64,000 bases of DNA from JAOSJT01 sp035362335 (lineage in GTDB: Bacteria; Bacteroidota; Ignavibacteria; SZUA-365), in contig DAOSDL010000009.1 in assembly GCA_035362335.1 (NCBI GenBank), forward strand, positions 62,001 through 126,000, in the 5' to 3' direction. Position 1 is the stretch's first letter; each line of letters begins with the position of its first letter. The notes under the pieces are model-generated. The model was not told where the DNA came from, did not search any database, and saw only the letters and a program-made list of their open reading frames with translations. Positions 17,465 through 27,504 of the stretch are shown piece after piece. The translations under genes and the position numbers were made by a program.

Positions 17465-18265
17465 ATGGAACACATCACTCTGTCGACGTCGGACACGACA
17501 TTGACCATCACCCTCAATCGTCCCGACAAGCGCAATGCTCTGCACGCAGGCCTGGTGCGCGAGTTGCATGCCGCGCTGCGCGATGCGGCGTGCGACGATG
17601 AGTTGCGCGCGGTGGTGCTGACCGGAGCCGGTAGCACGTTTTGCGCCGGTGCGGATCTCTCGTATCTGGAGGAGATCAGCAGAAATTCCATCATGGAGAA
17701 TCAGGCCGATTCCCTGCGACTGATGGAACTGCTCAGCTTGCTTCGCAGTCACCCCCTGCCCATCGTTGCACGTCTCAACGGACACGCCATTGCCGGCGGC
17801 TGTGGCCTGGCGTTGGCCTGCGACATCGTGATCGCGGATGAACGCGCCCGCCTGGGTTTTCCGGAGGTGCGCATCGGCTTTGTTCCCGCCATCGTCACGC
17901 GTCTGCTGGTGGATCGCGTGGGTTCCGGCCGTGCACGCGAATTGCTGCTGCGCGGACAGCTCCTCTCCGCACAGGAGGCATGGGCGGCCGGCATGGTCAA
18001 TCATGTGGTCGCTCCCGAGGCGCTCGACTCCCGCGTGGCCGAGGTCGTTACCGATTTCACGCGGCACTGCTCGCGCGAAGCTGTGGCGCTCACCAAGCGA
18101 CTGTTTCTGGACATCGAGGACATGAGCGCAGCCGAGGCCATGCGCATGGGAGCGGGCTACAATGTGCTCAGCCGTGAGACCGGGGATTTTCGCGAGGGTG
18201 TGGCGAGCTTTCTGGAAAAGCGCCCGCCGCGATGGTCCGTCCGTGACCATCCAAGCGCGGAGTAG
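17465..18265 (+). CDS. Enoyl-CoA hydratase/isomerase (crotonase) family
   Basis: 266 residues. The crotonase oxyanion-hole segments are present: FCAGADL (59-65) and AIAGGCGLALACD (108-120). The Glu in GFPEVRIGF (E134) matches the second catalytic acid, while the first one (usually GGGxE) is replaced by Gly-Leu, a pattern shared with methylglutaconyl-CoA hydratase-like members. A role in branched-chain amino acid or fatty-acid breakdown is likely; the exact substrate is not determinable. The ATG has GGAGG 5 bases upstream. No other acyl-CoA genes are nearby. Confidence 0.92.
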   Translation: MEHITLSTSDTTLTITLNRPDKRNALHAGLVRELHAALRDAACDDELRAVVLTGAGSTFCAGADLSYLEEISRNSIMENQADSLRLMELLSLLRSHPLPIVARLNGHAIAGGCGLALACDIVIADERARLGFPEVRIGFVPAIVTRLLVDRVGSGRARELLLRGQLLSAQEAWAAGMVNHVVAPEALDSRVAEVVTDFTRHCSREAVALTKRLFLDIEDMSAAEAMRMGAGYNVLSRETGDFREGVASFLEKRPPRWSVRDHPSAE

Positions 18266-18411
18266 CACATCGTCCCTGGCCGCAGTAATCGTCAACGCGG
18301 CGCATCCCCGCGCGAAGTCAGGAAATTTTTCACTTTTTCCTTGCATCTCGGAAAAATTGGGGCTAGCTTGGTAGCACGTTTTTATAAATCGTGTTACTCG
18401 GTGCTTTTTCC

Positions 18412-20241
18412 ATGCCGAACCCAATCCGCCGAATTTCCCTGACCTTCATCATGTTCTTCATTGCCACGTCCATGCAAGCGCAGGACGGGGACGCGCTGCC
18501 CAGCTATGCGATCAAGGACAGCGTGCTGGTTGTGGCAAGCCGCTATGCACTGCCGTTGAATCGCGAGACCAACACCATCCATCGCATCGACGGTGTGGAT
18601 GTGCGTCGCATGGCGGATCACAACGCGCTGGAATTGCTGCGCTGGAGCGTTCCGTCCGCTTACATCGTGCAATCGCGCGTCGGCGGCTTCGGTGTAGGCA
18701 GCTACGGCACGGGCGCGGTATACATGCGTGGCATGGGAGGCAAGCCCAACACGGGCGTGGCAATGATGATCGACGGACATCCGGATTTCATGGGCATCTT
18801 CGGTCATCCCCTGCCGGACGTGTACGGCATGGAGGATGTCGATCACGTGGATGTGCTGCTCGGTCCCTCCTCCACGGTATTCGGCGGCAATGCGCTCGGC
18901 GGCGTCATCAACATCGTGAGCGCCAGCGCCAGACGCGACCAATTCCGGCTGTCGCTGGAAGGCGGGAGTTGGGGCACGTACAATTCTTCGCTCGGACTTT
19001 CGCGGGTGTTCGGTAATCATGGCATCATGATCACGCTGGCGCGGAATGGCAGCGACGGCCATATCGACAAAACGGATTTCCGCGCCTCGCGCGTGCAGGC
19101 CGGCTGGGACTGGCTGATGACGCCTGGTTGGGAGCTGTCCGTCAGAGGACGCTTCACCCCGATGCGATTCGATGATCCATCGCGCAGTGCCGATCCGGCA
19201 GGGCTCGGCACCTGGGGCGACATCGAGCGCGGCATGGGGCAACTCATTGTCAGGAATACCGCAGGCGTGCTGACCGGCTCCACGCAGGCATATCTCAACA
19301 CCGGGCATCACAAGTTCGCCGACGGCTTTGTGTCCGACGATCACGCGTGGGGTTTTTCCACCTATCAGCAATGGACTATTTCGTCTCTGGCCAGCGTCGC
19401 TGCGGGTGTGGATGCCATTTCCTATGGCGGCACGACCACAGCCGACAACAAGAGCTATGCGCTCGACACCTACGGTGCCTACGTGCTGGCCATGTACAGC
19501 CCGTTGCGCATGCTGCACGTGCGGGCGGGCGTGCGCGTGCAGGAGCACAGCGTTTCCGGCGGCGCGCTAGCACCCAGTGCGGGAATTGGCGTGACTCCGC
19601 TGAGCGGGCTGCGGCTGTACGCGAATCTTCAGAGCGGCTTTCGTCAACCCACCACGCGCGAGCTGTATTTGTACGCACCTGCGAATATCGCCCTGACGGA
19701 AGAGCGCAGCAGTGGTTACGAAGTTGGTGCCGAATATCTGGCTCACGGAGCAATGCTGCGCGTTGCGGCCTTCCGCACCGAAGCCACCGACATGATCGTC
19801 ACCGCCGCGAATCCGACGCCACCGCCACCGATGAAGCTGCAGAATATCGGTGAAGCGAAGATTTCGGGATTGGAGGCCACGGCGCGCTACACATTCTCGC
19901 ATCATCTGTTCGTGCAGGCCTCGTGGAGCAGTCTCGATGCGGGCGAGCTCACCGCTTACAATCCCTCGGGGCAATTCAAGTACTGGCTGGCGGGGACGCT
20001 GGGATCGTTCCAGCTCACATTGGCCGGCCAGTACGTGCGGGATCTGTACGCCGGCAACAAGGCGGCACAGAAGCTGCCCGACTATCACGTGCTCGATGCC
20101 GTGCTGAATTGGGATTCCCCGTGGGACATTTCTTTGTTCATCAAGGCCCGGAATATACTCGACCGAAGCTACCAGGTTCTGCCCAACTACAGTGCCCCCG
20201 GGGCCCATTTCTTGACCGGCATACGGTGGACACATGACTGA
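18412..20241 (+). CDS. TonB-dependent outer-membrane receptor
   Basis: 609 residues. Signal peptide (MPNPIRRISLTFIMFF...QAQ, 1-24), then a plug domain (about 45-175) with MRGMGGKPN, MIDGHPDF and LLGPSSTVFGGNALGGVINI motifs, then a roughly 22-strand barrel to the C-terminus. TonB receptors import scarce ligands across the outer membrane. At about 600 residues this is in the small, BtuB/cobalamin or siderophore-receptor size class. The ATG at 18412 opens the signal peptide; a GTG at 18391 is less likely. The stop overlaps the next start by 8 bases, so the product is translationally coupled to the ECF component and methyltransferase, implying one uptake pathway. No cobalamin riboswitch motif was seen upstream. 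Confidence 0.93.
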   Translation: MPNPIRRISLTFIMFFIATSMQAQDGDALPSYAIKDSVLVVASRYALPLNRETNTIHRIDGVDVRRMADHNALELLRWSVPSAYIVQSRVGGFGVGSYGTGAVYMRGMGGKPNTGVAMMIDGHPDFMGIFGHPLPDVYGMEDVDHVDVLLGPSSTVFGGNALGGVINIVSASARRDQFRLSLEGGSWGTYNSSLGLSRVFGNHGIMITLARNGSDGHIDKTDFRASRVQAGWDWLMTPGWELSVRGRFTPMRFDDPSRSADPAGLGTWGDIERGMGQLIVRNTAGVLTGSTQAYLNTGHHKFADGFVSDDHAWGFSTYQQWTISSLASVAAGVDAISYGGTTTADNKSYALDTYGAYVLAMYSPLRMLHVRAGVRVQEHSVSGGALAPSAGIGVTPLSGLRLYANLQSGFRQPTTRELYLYAPANIALTEERSSGYEVGAEYLAHGAMLRVAAFRTEATDMIVTAANPTPPPPMKLQNIGEAKISGLEATARYTFSHHLFVQASWSSLDAGELTAYNPSGQFKYWLAGTLGSFQLTLAGQYVRDLYAGNKAAQKLPDYHVLDAVLNWDSPWDISLFIKARNILDRSYQVLPNYSAPGAHFLTGIRWTHD

Positions 20242-20812
20242 CTTCCCTCCGAGGACCGCGAGCGGGATGCGTCCTGCTGACATCCGGCGCATTCCGCTCG
20301 CGGCGATGTTCGTGGCGTTGGGCGTGGTGGTGCCGCAGGTGTTCCATTGGTTCGGTTTGGGTTCGGCCTTTCTGCCGATGTTCCTCCCCGTGATGATGGG
20401 TGCGGTATTGCTGCCGCGCGCGCTGGCCGCCACGGTGGCGGTACTGGCACCGTCGGCATCGTGGATGCTCACCGGCATGCCACCGCTGTCGCCGCCGATT
20501 CTTCCCTTGCTCATGCTGGAGCTACTCGCCGCCGCGCTGGTCGCGTCCACCTTGCGCTTTCACCTCCACTTTCCCGTGTTTCTCGCCGTATTGGCGGGAT
20601 TGATTGTGGACCGTGTTCTCCTCTATTTTACCGTGTTGCTCGCGACGGAAGCGCTGGGGTTGCGACATCCGGCGATTGGACCCGCCATGGTGGCCATCGG
20701 CATACCCGGAATTGTGCTTCAACTGACAATCATCCCCGCCACGATGCTGCTTCTGCGCCAGCGCTTTCCGCAGGTGCTCGCGCCCATACATGCGAGAGGA
20801 GATCGCCCATGA
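20234..20812 (+). CDS. ECF transporter S component-like membrane protein
   Basis: 192 residues with about six hydrophobic helices, matching the size and layout of substrate-binding (S) components of energy-coupling-factor vitamin/metal transporters. An early helix rich in small residues (PLAAMFVALGVVVPQ) and short loops fit that class. No EcfA/EcfT energising module lies in the operon, so it would share one encoded elsewhere. The start overlaps the TonB receptor stop (ATGACTGA) and its stop overlaps the next ATG (ATGA), so the three proteins are made together. Ligand unknown; cobalamin-like cofactors, thiamine precursors or metals are possibilities. Confidence 0.75.
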   Translation: MTDFPPRTASGMRPADIRRIPLAAMFVALGVVVPQVFHWFGLGSAFLPMFLPVMMGAVLLPRALAATVAVLAPSASWMLTGMPPLSPPILPLLMLELLAAALVASTLRFHLHFPVFLAVLAGLIVDRVLLYFTVLLATEALGLRHPAIGPAMVAIGIPGIVLQLTIIPATMLLLRQRFPQVLAPIHARGDRP

Positions 20813-21423
20813 CGGAGACGTTGCGGAAGAAGGAATTTTTCGATGCGGTGGCTCCGCGCTGGATCACCGATCAGGAGCAGCGGACGCTGCGGCTCGAAGA
20901 AATTTTCCAGCGCGCCGAAATCCCGTTCGCCGCGCCATTGCTCGACGTCGGCGGCGGTGTAGGAATTCTACTCCCGTTGCTTCGCGAGCGAAGCGCGGGT
21001 CCGATTGTGGAGTACGAAATTTCCCGCGAGATGATCACCCGCGCCCGCGATGCGCATGAGCAGCGTGGGGGCATCGTTTTTGTGCAAGGCGATGCGCACT
21101 GCCTCCCCTTCCCGGACAATCATTTCGGCACGGTGCATTGTTTCAGTGTGTATCCCCATTTCACCCGGCCGGCGCAGGCATTGGCCGAAATCCATCGCTG
21201 CCTCCGACCGGGAGGCACGCTGTGCATTCTGCATCTGATGGGTCACCGCGAACTGAATGCCATGCACCGACAAGCGGGCGAATGCGTGTCGCGGGATGTG
21301 CTACCGCTGATCAGTCGACTGGCCGGCTCGCTGCGTCCGATGGGCTTCGACGTGTTGCACGCCGAGGAACGCTGCGATTTGTATTTGCTGGTGGCGCGCA
21401 AACTCGATCTCGCGCTGGACTGA
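20809..21423 (+). CDS. Class I SAM-dependent methyltransferase
   Basis: 204 residues. Rossmann motif I is LLDVGGGVGILLPLL (residues about 44-58), followed by an acidic loop (VEYEIS), motif II-like QGDAHCLPFPDNHF and motif III LRPGGTLCILH, a UbiE/small-molecule-type methyltransferase. A start upstream is open but ATG 20809 has GAGGAG ahead and overlaps the previous stop. Being coupled to an outer-membrane receptor and an S component suggests it modifies the imported compound or helps use it; this is inference. A shared terminator follows. Confidence 0.9.
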   Translation: MTETLRKKEFFDAVAPRWITDQEQRTLRLEEIFQRAEIPFAAPLLDVGGGVGILLPLLRERSAGPIVEYEISREMITRARDAHEQRGGIVFVQGDAHCLPFPDNHFGTVHCFSVYPHFTRPAQALAEIHRCLRPGGTLCILHLMGHRELNAMHRQAGECVSRDVLPLISRLAGSLRPMGFDVLHAEERCDLYLLVARKLDLALD

Positions 21424-21477
21424 GCGCACAACGCCTTCCCACCCCCTATCCTTCCTGTCTCCGCGGGAAGGAAGAAC

Positions 21478-21510
21478 AAACGGGCGCCCATTCACATGGA
21501 CGCCCGTTTT
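21478..21510. terminator. Bidirectional intrinsic terminator
   Basis: AAACGGGCG-CCCAT pairs with ATGGACGCCCGTTT (one mismatch) around a 4-base loop, with T-runs on both strands. It separates the convergent methyltransferase and small membrane protein genes. Confidence 0.85.
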
Positions 21511-21528
21511 CGTGTAAGGGACACGCCC

Positions 21529-21651
21529 TTATTGGAACATCAGATACATGACGTAGCCAAGGATGGCCACGAAGGCCGCGCCGATCAGGCCCATGAAGGC
21601 GTAGAAGGCGATGTTGTTCTGTTTTTCCGGTTCTTTTACTGTGGTAGCCAT
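21529..21651 (-). CDS. 40-residue single-pass membrane protein
   Basis: A short charged N-terminus (MATTVKEPEKQNN) precedes one long transmembrane helix ending in YVMYLMFQ. The ATG at 21651 has GGAG 6 bases upstream, and the gene ends just before a bidirectional terminator; both features argue that it is real despite its length. The size and layout resemble accessory subunits of membrane complexes (CydX/CcoQ-like) or small stress proteins, but the sequence is not recognised and no complex is adjacent. Confidence 0.7.
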   Translation of the reverse strand: MATTVKEPEKQNNIAFYAFMGLIGAAFVAILGYVMYLMFQ

Positions 21652-21750
21652 GAGTACTCCAATGGTAGAATTGCATGTTGTGAAATGATGAAACACGGTT
21701 GTTCCGAATGGATCAACTGTTGAAAGCACAGGACGGAACCGTGCGTCATC

Positions 21751-22158
21751 TCACAAGCGGAGTACGAGCGAGCGGGAGTTGCTGGACTGGAAAAGAAGAA
21801 ATGATTGTCGAGACAGGTGCAAGACCGGGGCAAGCGAGGGGACGCGCACTCCGGCGGTCAATATCGCGGCCGCGGTGAAGAGCGGAACAACGAGCGACAC
21901 TCCCGCCGAGCGTATGGCCGCGATCAGAGCGGCTTCGTGTGATGCCGCGTCGGTGATCATGGCCCGGGAAGGGAGTTGCCGTGTGACGGGGATGTGTGTT
22001 TCCACACCACTCTCACAGATGGCATTGGACAGTGAGCCCTCGCCCATGCTGCCCAGGGCTATGCCCATGCGTGCCTGCGCGAACAGGGTGAGGAACAGCA
22101 CAGTCGCCACGAACAGCGGGAGAATGCGGAGCGGTATGGAATTGCGGAGAATTCGCAT
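21751..22158 (-). CDS. Hypothetical membrane or secreted protein
   Basis: 135 residues with an N-terminal hydrophobic segment (residues about 9-28) and a second one near 84-104. Family not recognised. The two hydrophobic segments and small Cys-poor region between them resemble short envelope proteins of the DUF2946 type, only loosely. No Shine-Dalgarno is seen ahead of ATG 22158; the upstream bases are AT-rich (taatttaacaga), compatible with a leaderless message. It is divergent from dnaX and upstream of the 40-residue protein on the same strand. Confidence 0.5.
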   Translation of the reverse strand: MRILRNSIPLRILPLFVATVLFLTLFAQARMGIALGSMGEGSLSNAICESGVETHIPVTRQLPSRAMITDAASHEAALIAAIRSAGVSLVVPLFTAAAILTAGVRVPSLAPVLHLSRQSFLLFQSSNSRSLVLRL

Positions 22159-22336
22159 TCTGTTAAATTAGGCGGCATTCAGCCCGAAAGCAACAGCCCG
22201 CAACGTGCCGTACGCACCGCGGGCTGCGGTGACCGCTGAGCCGCAGTTTCGATTCACGGACCGGGGACCACGCGGCAGGGGTCCGCGGTCACCGGAGGGA
22301 CCGAAGCGGCGGTTCGCCCGGCGGTGGCGCATCATC

Positions 22337-22365
22337 TTGTATCGCAGCGCGCATTTCTCTACTTT
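22337..22365 (+). promoter_or_regulatory. Probable dnaX promoter
   Basis: TTGTAT (22337-22342), a 17-base spacer, and TACTTT (22360-22365), 30 bases before the dnaX start. The -10 box fits the TAnnTT form used in Bacteroidota-related groups. Confidence 0.4.
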
Positions 22366-22395
22366 ATATGATCGAAAAACCACGAGATCGCCCGC

Positions 22396-23886
<1,491 letters not shown>

Positions 23887-23961
23887 ATGATCACGACATG
23901 GCCGCGGCGCCGATCAGCCGCAAGAGCACTGCTCCCACTTGTTTGAGAGGGATTCGACCCT

Positions 23962-26517
23962 ATGTTTATCAGTACCATCTCCGGGATTGTCACCAATCTG
24001 ATCCCCAACAATCAGACGCGCTTCCAATGCACGGTTTCCATTAACATTCCGCTCGAGGAATTGCACAGCATTGAACCCGGCAGGCTCATCGCCACCGAGA
24101 ACGTGCTGTTCAACAGCAAGGAAAAACGCTACACCGTGCTGCAGATCGTTGATCTGTTCCCCGCGCCGCCCGACGCAAAGGCCAAGAAAGGCCTGCTCAC
24201 GATGCATTGCACCGCCACACCGGTGGGCCAGGATTTGCTGCATCTCGGCGCGCGCAAGGGAACCGAAATCATTGAAGCGGACACCTTCCCCGCCTATGGC
24301 GGCGCTGTGGAAGTGCTCGACGATGAAATGACGCGCGAAATCATCCATCACCTCGCTCCCGAGAGCCGTGTGGCACAAACCGGCGCGCGCATCGATATCG
24401 GCACATATCGCAGCAATCCCAATGTCAATGTGGGCATGGATGCCTCGACGCTGCTCCGCGGCAATGGCGCGGTGATCAGCGCCCGGCCCCGCGCACGCAC
24501 CACCATGACGTACAACCTGATCGCCGCGCTGCTGCAGCAAATGGAGCAACCGGTGCATGTTGTGTATTTCGACGTGAACAACATGGGCACGCTTTCGTTG
24601 GCTCCCCTGCTCTCGCAGTTCGATCAAGCCAGTATCCTGTGCCTCAACGACAAATTCGTGCCGTCGAGCGTGTTCACCGCGCTACGCAATACCGGCGACC
24701 GCTCGGCCCACAAACGCGCTGTGCTGGATTTCCTCGACATGATGATTCTCCCTTCGGTGATAGAGGAGCGGCGCCATGATTTCAGCTATGCCGTGTCCGC
24801 ATGGCTGCGCATGAATAAACTCGCCATCTATCGCCCGAACGAGCAGACCGTCGACCAATTCATCAACGACATCCGCGTGGACATTCTCGATGGCGTGGAG
24901 GAGGATGATGAAACCTTCATCAACGAGGTGATGAACGGCATCGCCGAAACCTATCGCGGCGAGCGCTTCAACGAAAAAAACACCAAGGATATGCTGGAGA
25001 TGGTTGAGGAGTTCACCCAGGACACCCGCAGCCAAACCGCACGCCGCACGCTGTATGATCTCAAAGGCGAAATCACCTCGCTGTACGAAAGTTATTCGAA
25101 AGACATTCCCGCCGCCGCGCGGCGTTCCATCCAGGACATCATCAATCGCGTCAACGACGACAGCAAATCCAGTTTGCTGGTGGTGCAGGGACAGAAGACC
25201 TCCGACATCCTGCGCTTCATGACGACCCTTGCGCAATCGCTGATCGACGAGCGCGTCAAGCGCCTGAAATTGCGTACGCCCGTGCTCTTCATTTTCAACA
25301 ATGTGGACGAGTACGTGACGAAGAACGGCAACGGCGTTGCACGCGAGGTGGGCACGGATCGCTTCGCCGACAGCATCAATCTGTTGCTGACCAATGGGCG
25401 TCGGCACGGGCTGGGCTTCTGTCTCACGCTCGAAAGTGCAACTTCGCTCGATCGCACACTCGCGCATCGCATGCAGTCCTACTTCATTGGGCCAATCACG
25501 TTCGTGGAAGAGCCGGGCCGTATCGCCGACCTGCTGAACATCTCCGAGGATCTGGTGCGTCCCGCAGTGCGCTACGAGGATGGAGAATTCCTCTTCACCT
25601 CGGCCGACTCTCCCTATCATCGCCGGGTTCCCCTGCCGGTGTGCACGCCGAAAAGCACCGCCATTCTCAACACCTTCCTCGATTCGTTGCGCGAGGAAAG
25701 CGAACGCCGCCGACAGGAGTATCTCGCACAGGAAGAAGAACGGAAACGGCGCTGGGAAGAAGAACGTGTCCGTCGACGCGAAGAAGCCGCGCTGCGCGGA
25801 GAAGAAGCTCCCAAGGATGTTGCCCTGCCCGACGCCGATGCCATTGCGACAGACGGTCCCGAGCAGCCGCGCGACCATCGGGATCGCGGACGGGATCGCG
25901 GGCGTGATCGGGGTCGCGACCGTGGGCGGGACCGCCGCGATCCGCGCGAGCAGACGCCGGATAATTCGATCGCTCCCGCGCAGACCGAATTGTCCATGAC
26001 GGAGGATTTCTCTGTCGATCTTTCGGTGGAAGCCTTGGACACCGAAGCACATGACGTTGCCGATGCCAGACAGGAAGGCGGCGACGAGCAGCGCCGGGGT
26101 TCGCGCGGTCGCCGTGGCGGACGCGGCCGGGGCAAGCAGAAAAATCCTCCCGCAGGTGAAAAACCCGCCCCGGGCGAAAAACCGGCCGTGAGCGAAAAGC
26201 CGGCCGTGAATGAAAAACGGGCCGCGATCGACAAACCCGTAGCGAGTGAAAAGCCCGTAGCGAGTGAAAAACCGGCGGCGAGTGAGAAATCGACGGTGAA
26301 CCTCACCATTGAGGAATTCGATCCTGGCACGCCAGCTCGTACAGTAAAACCCGACACGCGCAACGCCGCCCCGAAAGAGGCAGCCGCCGAATCCGCCTCT
26401 CCCGAGGGTCAAGATGCCGCACAGCGTCAGGACAAGAAGGACGGGCAACGTCGCTCCTCGCGTGGTCGTCGCGGCGGTGGTGGTCGCTCGAAGAAAACAC
26501 CTCCCGCGGAAGGATGA
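23962..26517 (+). CDS. HerA/FtsK-like protein with degenerate ATPase motifs and Arg-rich tail
   Basis: 851 residues. The body (1-575) follows the layout of HerA-type DNA-translocating ATPases: an N-terminal beta domain, an NTPase core interrupted by a long helical insertion (about 225-400), and a core second half with the GRRHG arginine segment (479-483) matching the HerA GRxxG motif. Every catalytic motif is altered, however. The P-loop position reads S173-ARPRA-R179-T180 instead of GxxxxGKT, Walker B is FIFNN (443-447) instead of an acidic pair, and the expected Gln sensor is Glu (TLES). A charged coiled coil (575-615), an R-D-R-G repeat (640-658), RGG-rich segments and about seven E-K-P-A/V repeats form a disordered basic tail of some 240 residues that could bind nucleic acid. 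It overlaps xth by 4 bases. Probably a structural, non-hydrolysing DNA- or RNA-associated protein; homology to HerA is my inference from motif order. Confidence 0.65.
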   Translation: MFISTISGIVTNLIPNNQTRFQCTVSINIPLEELHSIEPGRLIATENVLFNSKEKRYTVLQIVDLFPAPPDAKAKKGLLTMHCTATPVGQDLLHLGARKGTEIIEADTFPAYGGAVEVLDDEMTREIIHHLAPESRVAQTGARIDIGTYRSNPNVNVGMDASTLLRGNGAVISARPRARTTMTYNLIAALLQQMEQPVHVVYFDVNNMGTLSLAPLLSQFDQASILCLNDKFVPSSVFTALRNTGDRSAHKRAVLDFLDMMILPSVIEERRHDFSYAVSAWLRMNKLAIYRPNEQTVDQFINDIRVDILDGVEEDDETFINEVMNGIAETYRGERFNEKNTKDMLEMVEEFTQDTRSQTARRTLYDLKGEITSLYESYSKDIPAAARRSIQDIINRVNDDSKSSLLVVQGQKTSDILRFMTTLAQSLIDERVKRLKLRTPVLFIFNNVDEYVTKNGNGVAREVGTDRFADSINLLLTNGRRHGLGFCLTLESATSLDRTLAHRMQSYFIGPITFVEEPGRIADLLNISEDLVRPAVRYEDGEFLFTSADSPYHRRVPLPVCTPKSTAILNTFLDSLREESERRRQEYLAQEEERKRRWEEERVRRREEAALRGEEAPKDVALPDADAIATDGPEQPRDHRDRGRDRGRDRGRDRGRDRRDPREQTPDNSIAPAQTELSMTEDFSVDLSVEALDTEAHDVADARQEGGDEQRRGSRGRRGGRGRGKQKNPPAGEKPAPGEKPAVSEKPAVNEKRAAIDKPVASEKPVASEKPAASEKSTVNLTIEEFDPGTPARTVKPDTRNAAPKEAAAESASPEGQDAAQRQDKKDGQRRSSRGRRGGGGRSKKTPPAEG

Positions 26518-27290
26518 GTGCGGGCATGAAGCTGGTTTCGTGGAATGTGAATGGCATCCGTGCCGTTGCCAAGAAAAATTTCTTCGAATATCTCGAAAGC
26601 GAAGCACCCGACGTGCTGTGCGTGCAGGAGACCAAGGCGCATGAGGAGCAACTGGATGAAACGCTGCTCACGCCCGATGGTTACTACACCTATTGGCACG
26701 CCGGCGAGAAACGCGGCTACAGTGGCGTAGCCACATTCACGAAGAAACGTCCGAAGCATACGGTGCGCGGCACGGACATCATTCCCATGGACACCGAAGG
26801 CCGCGTACTGCGTTGCGACTACGACGGCTTCGCCCTGTACAACATCTACTTTCCCAACGGCGGACGCGGCGAGGAGCGCCTGCGCTTCAAGCTCGATTTC
26901 TACGAGCAAATTCTCGAACATTTCGAGAAGGAGCGTGCGAAAGGCACACCGCTGGTGATCTGCGGCGATGTGAATACCGCGCACAAGGAAATCGATCTCA
27001 AGAATCCCAAGCAGAACGAAAAAACCTCGGGCTTCATGCCCATCGAGCGCGCGTGGCTGGATAAAATCACCGCGCTGGGCTATGTGGACACTTTCCGCCA
27101 CTTCCACCCCGACGAGGTGGATCAGTACTCGTGGTGGGATATGCGTACCGGCGCGCGCGCGCGCAACGCGGGCTGGCGCATCGACTACTTCATCGTGACG
27201 CCGGATTTCCTTCCGCTCTGCCGCGACGCGTACATTCAAATGGACGTCACGGGCTCGGATCACGCGCCCGTGGTTCTAACCATACGCTGA
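26514..27290 (+). CDS. xth: Exodeoxyribonuclease III
   Basis: 258 residues, endonuclease/exonuclease/phosphatase fold. It cleaves at abasic sites and trims 3' ends in base-excision repair. Seen are SWNVNGIRA, the metal-binding Glu in CVQETK, GDVNTAH, W-x-x-x-x-AR-NAGWRIDYF and the catalytic SDHAPV at the end. The start overlaps the preceding stop (ATGA at 26514), giving translational coupling; the family-typical Met is four codons further in at 26526 with GGAAGG further upstream, and may be the real start. Coupling to the HerA-like protein suggests joint function. Confidence 0.95.
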   Translation: MSAGMKLVSWNVNGIRAVAKKNFFEYLESEAPDVLCVQETKAHEEQLDETLLTPDGYYTYWHAGEKRGYSGVATFTKKRPKHTVRGTDIIPMDTEGRVLRCDYDGFALYNIYFPNGGRGEERLRFKLDFYEQILEHFEKERAKGTPLVICGDVNTAHKEIDLKNPKQNEKTSGFMPIERAWLDKITALGYVDTFRHFHPDEVDQYSWWDMRTGARARNAGWRIDYFIVTPDFLPLCRDAYIQMDVTGSDHAPVVLTIR

Positions 27291-27368
27291 GGTTATCGCG
27301 CACGCAGGCGGCAAACGCGCCGTGCGCCGGAATCGGGCGTTGCCGACGGCTCGCCCATTGTGACTGTG

Positions 27369-27413
27369 AAAAAGGACCCGCGAACATCTGTCATGGAGTT
27401 CCGTGTCCTTTTT
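27369..27413 (+). terminator. Intrinsic terminator after xth
   Basis: AAAAAGGAC pairs with GTCCTTTTT, with an inner GAAC/GTTC stem, ending in a T-run; it lies 79 bases after the xth stop and upstream of polA. Confidence 0.6.
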
Positions 27414-27504
27414 CCCGCTTCGGCGTACGGTCCGGCCTGCGGCGCAGACCTGCGATAGCCGGACGCGGATTCGAGCTTTTCTCCATTTCATACGAAAGCT
27501 GACC

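Noticed and set aside
18266..18411. Cobalamin riboswitch ahead of the TonB receptor
   Set aside because: No B12-box-like sequence or conserved pairing was found in the 146 bases.
25860..26300. Short direct repeats, considered as CRISPR or minisatellite
   Set aside because: They are in-frame coding repeats of R-D-R-G and E-K-P-A with no unique spacers; part of the protein tail.
24682..26607. 641-codon minus-strand frame opposite the HerA-like gene
   Set aside because: The Phe/Gly/Arg-rich sequence is a by-product of the repetitive basic tail on the other strand.
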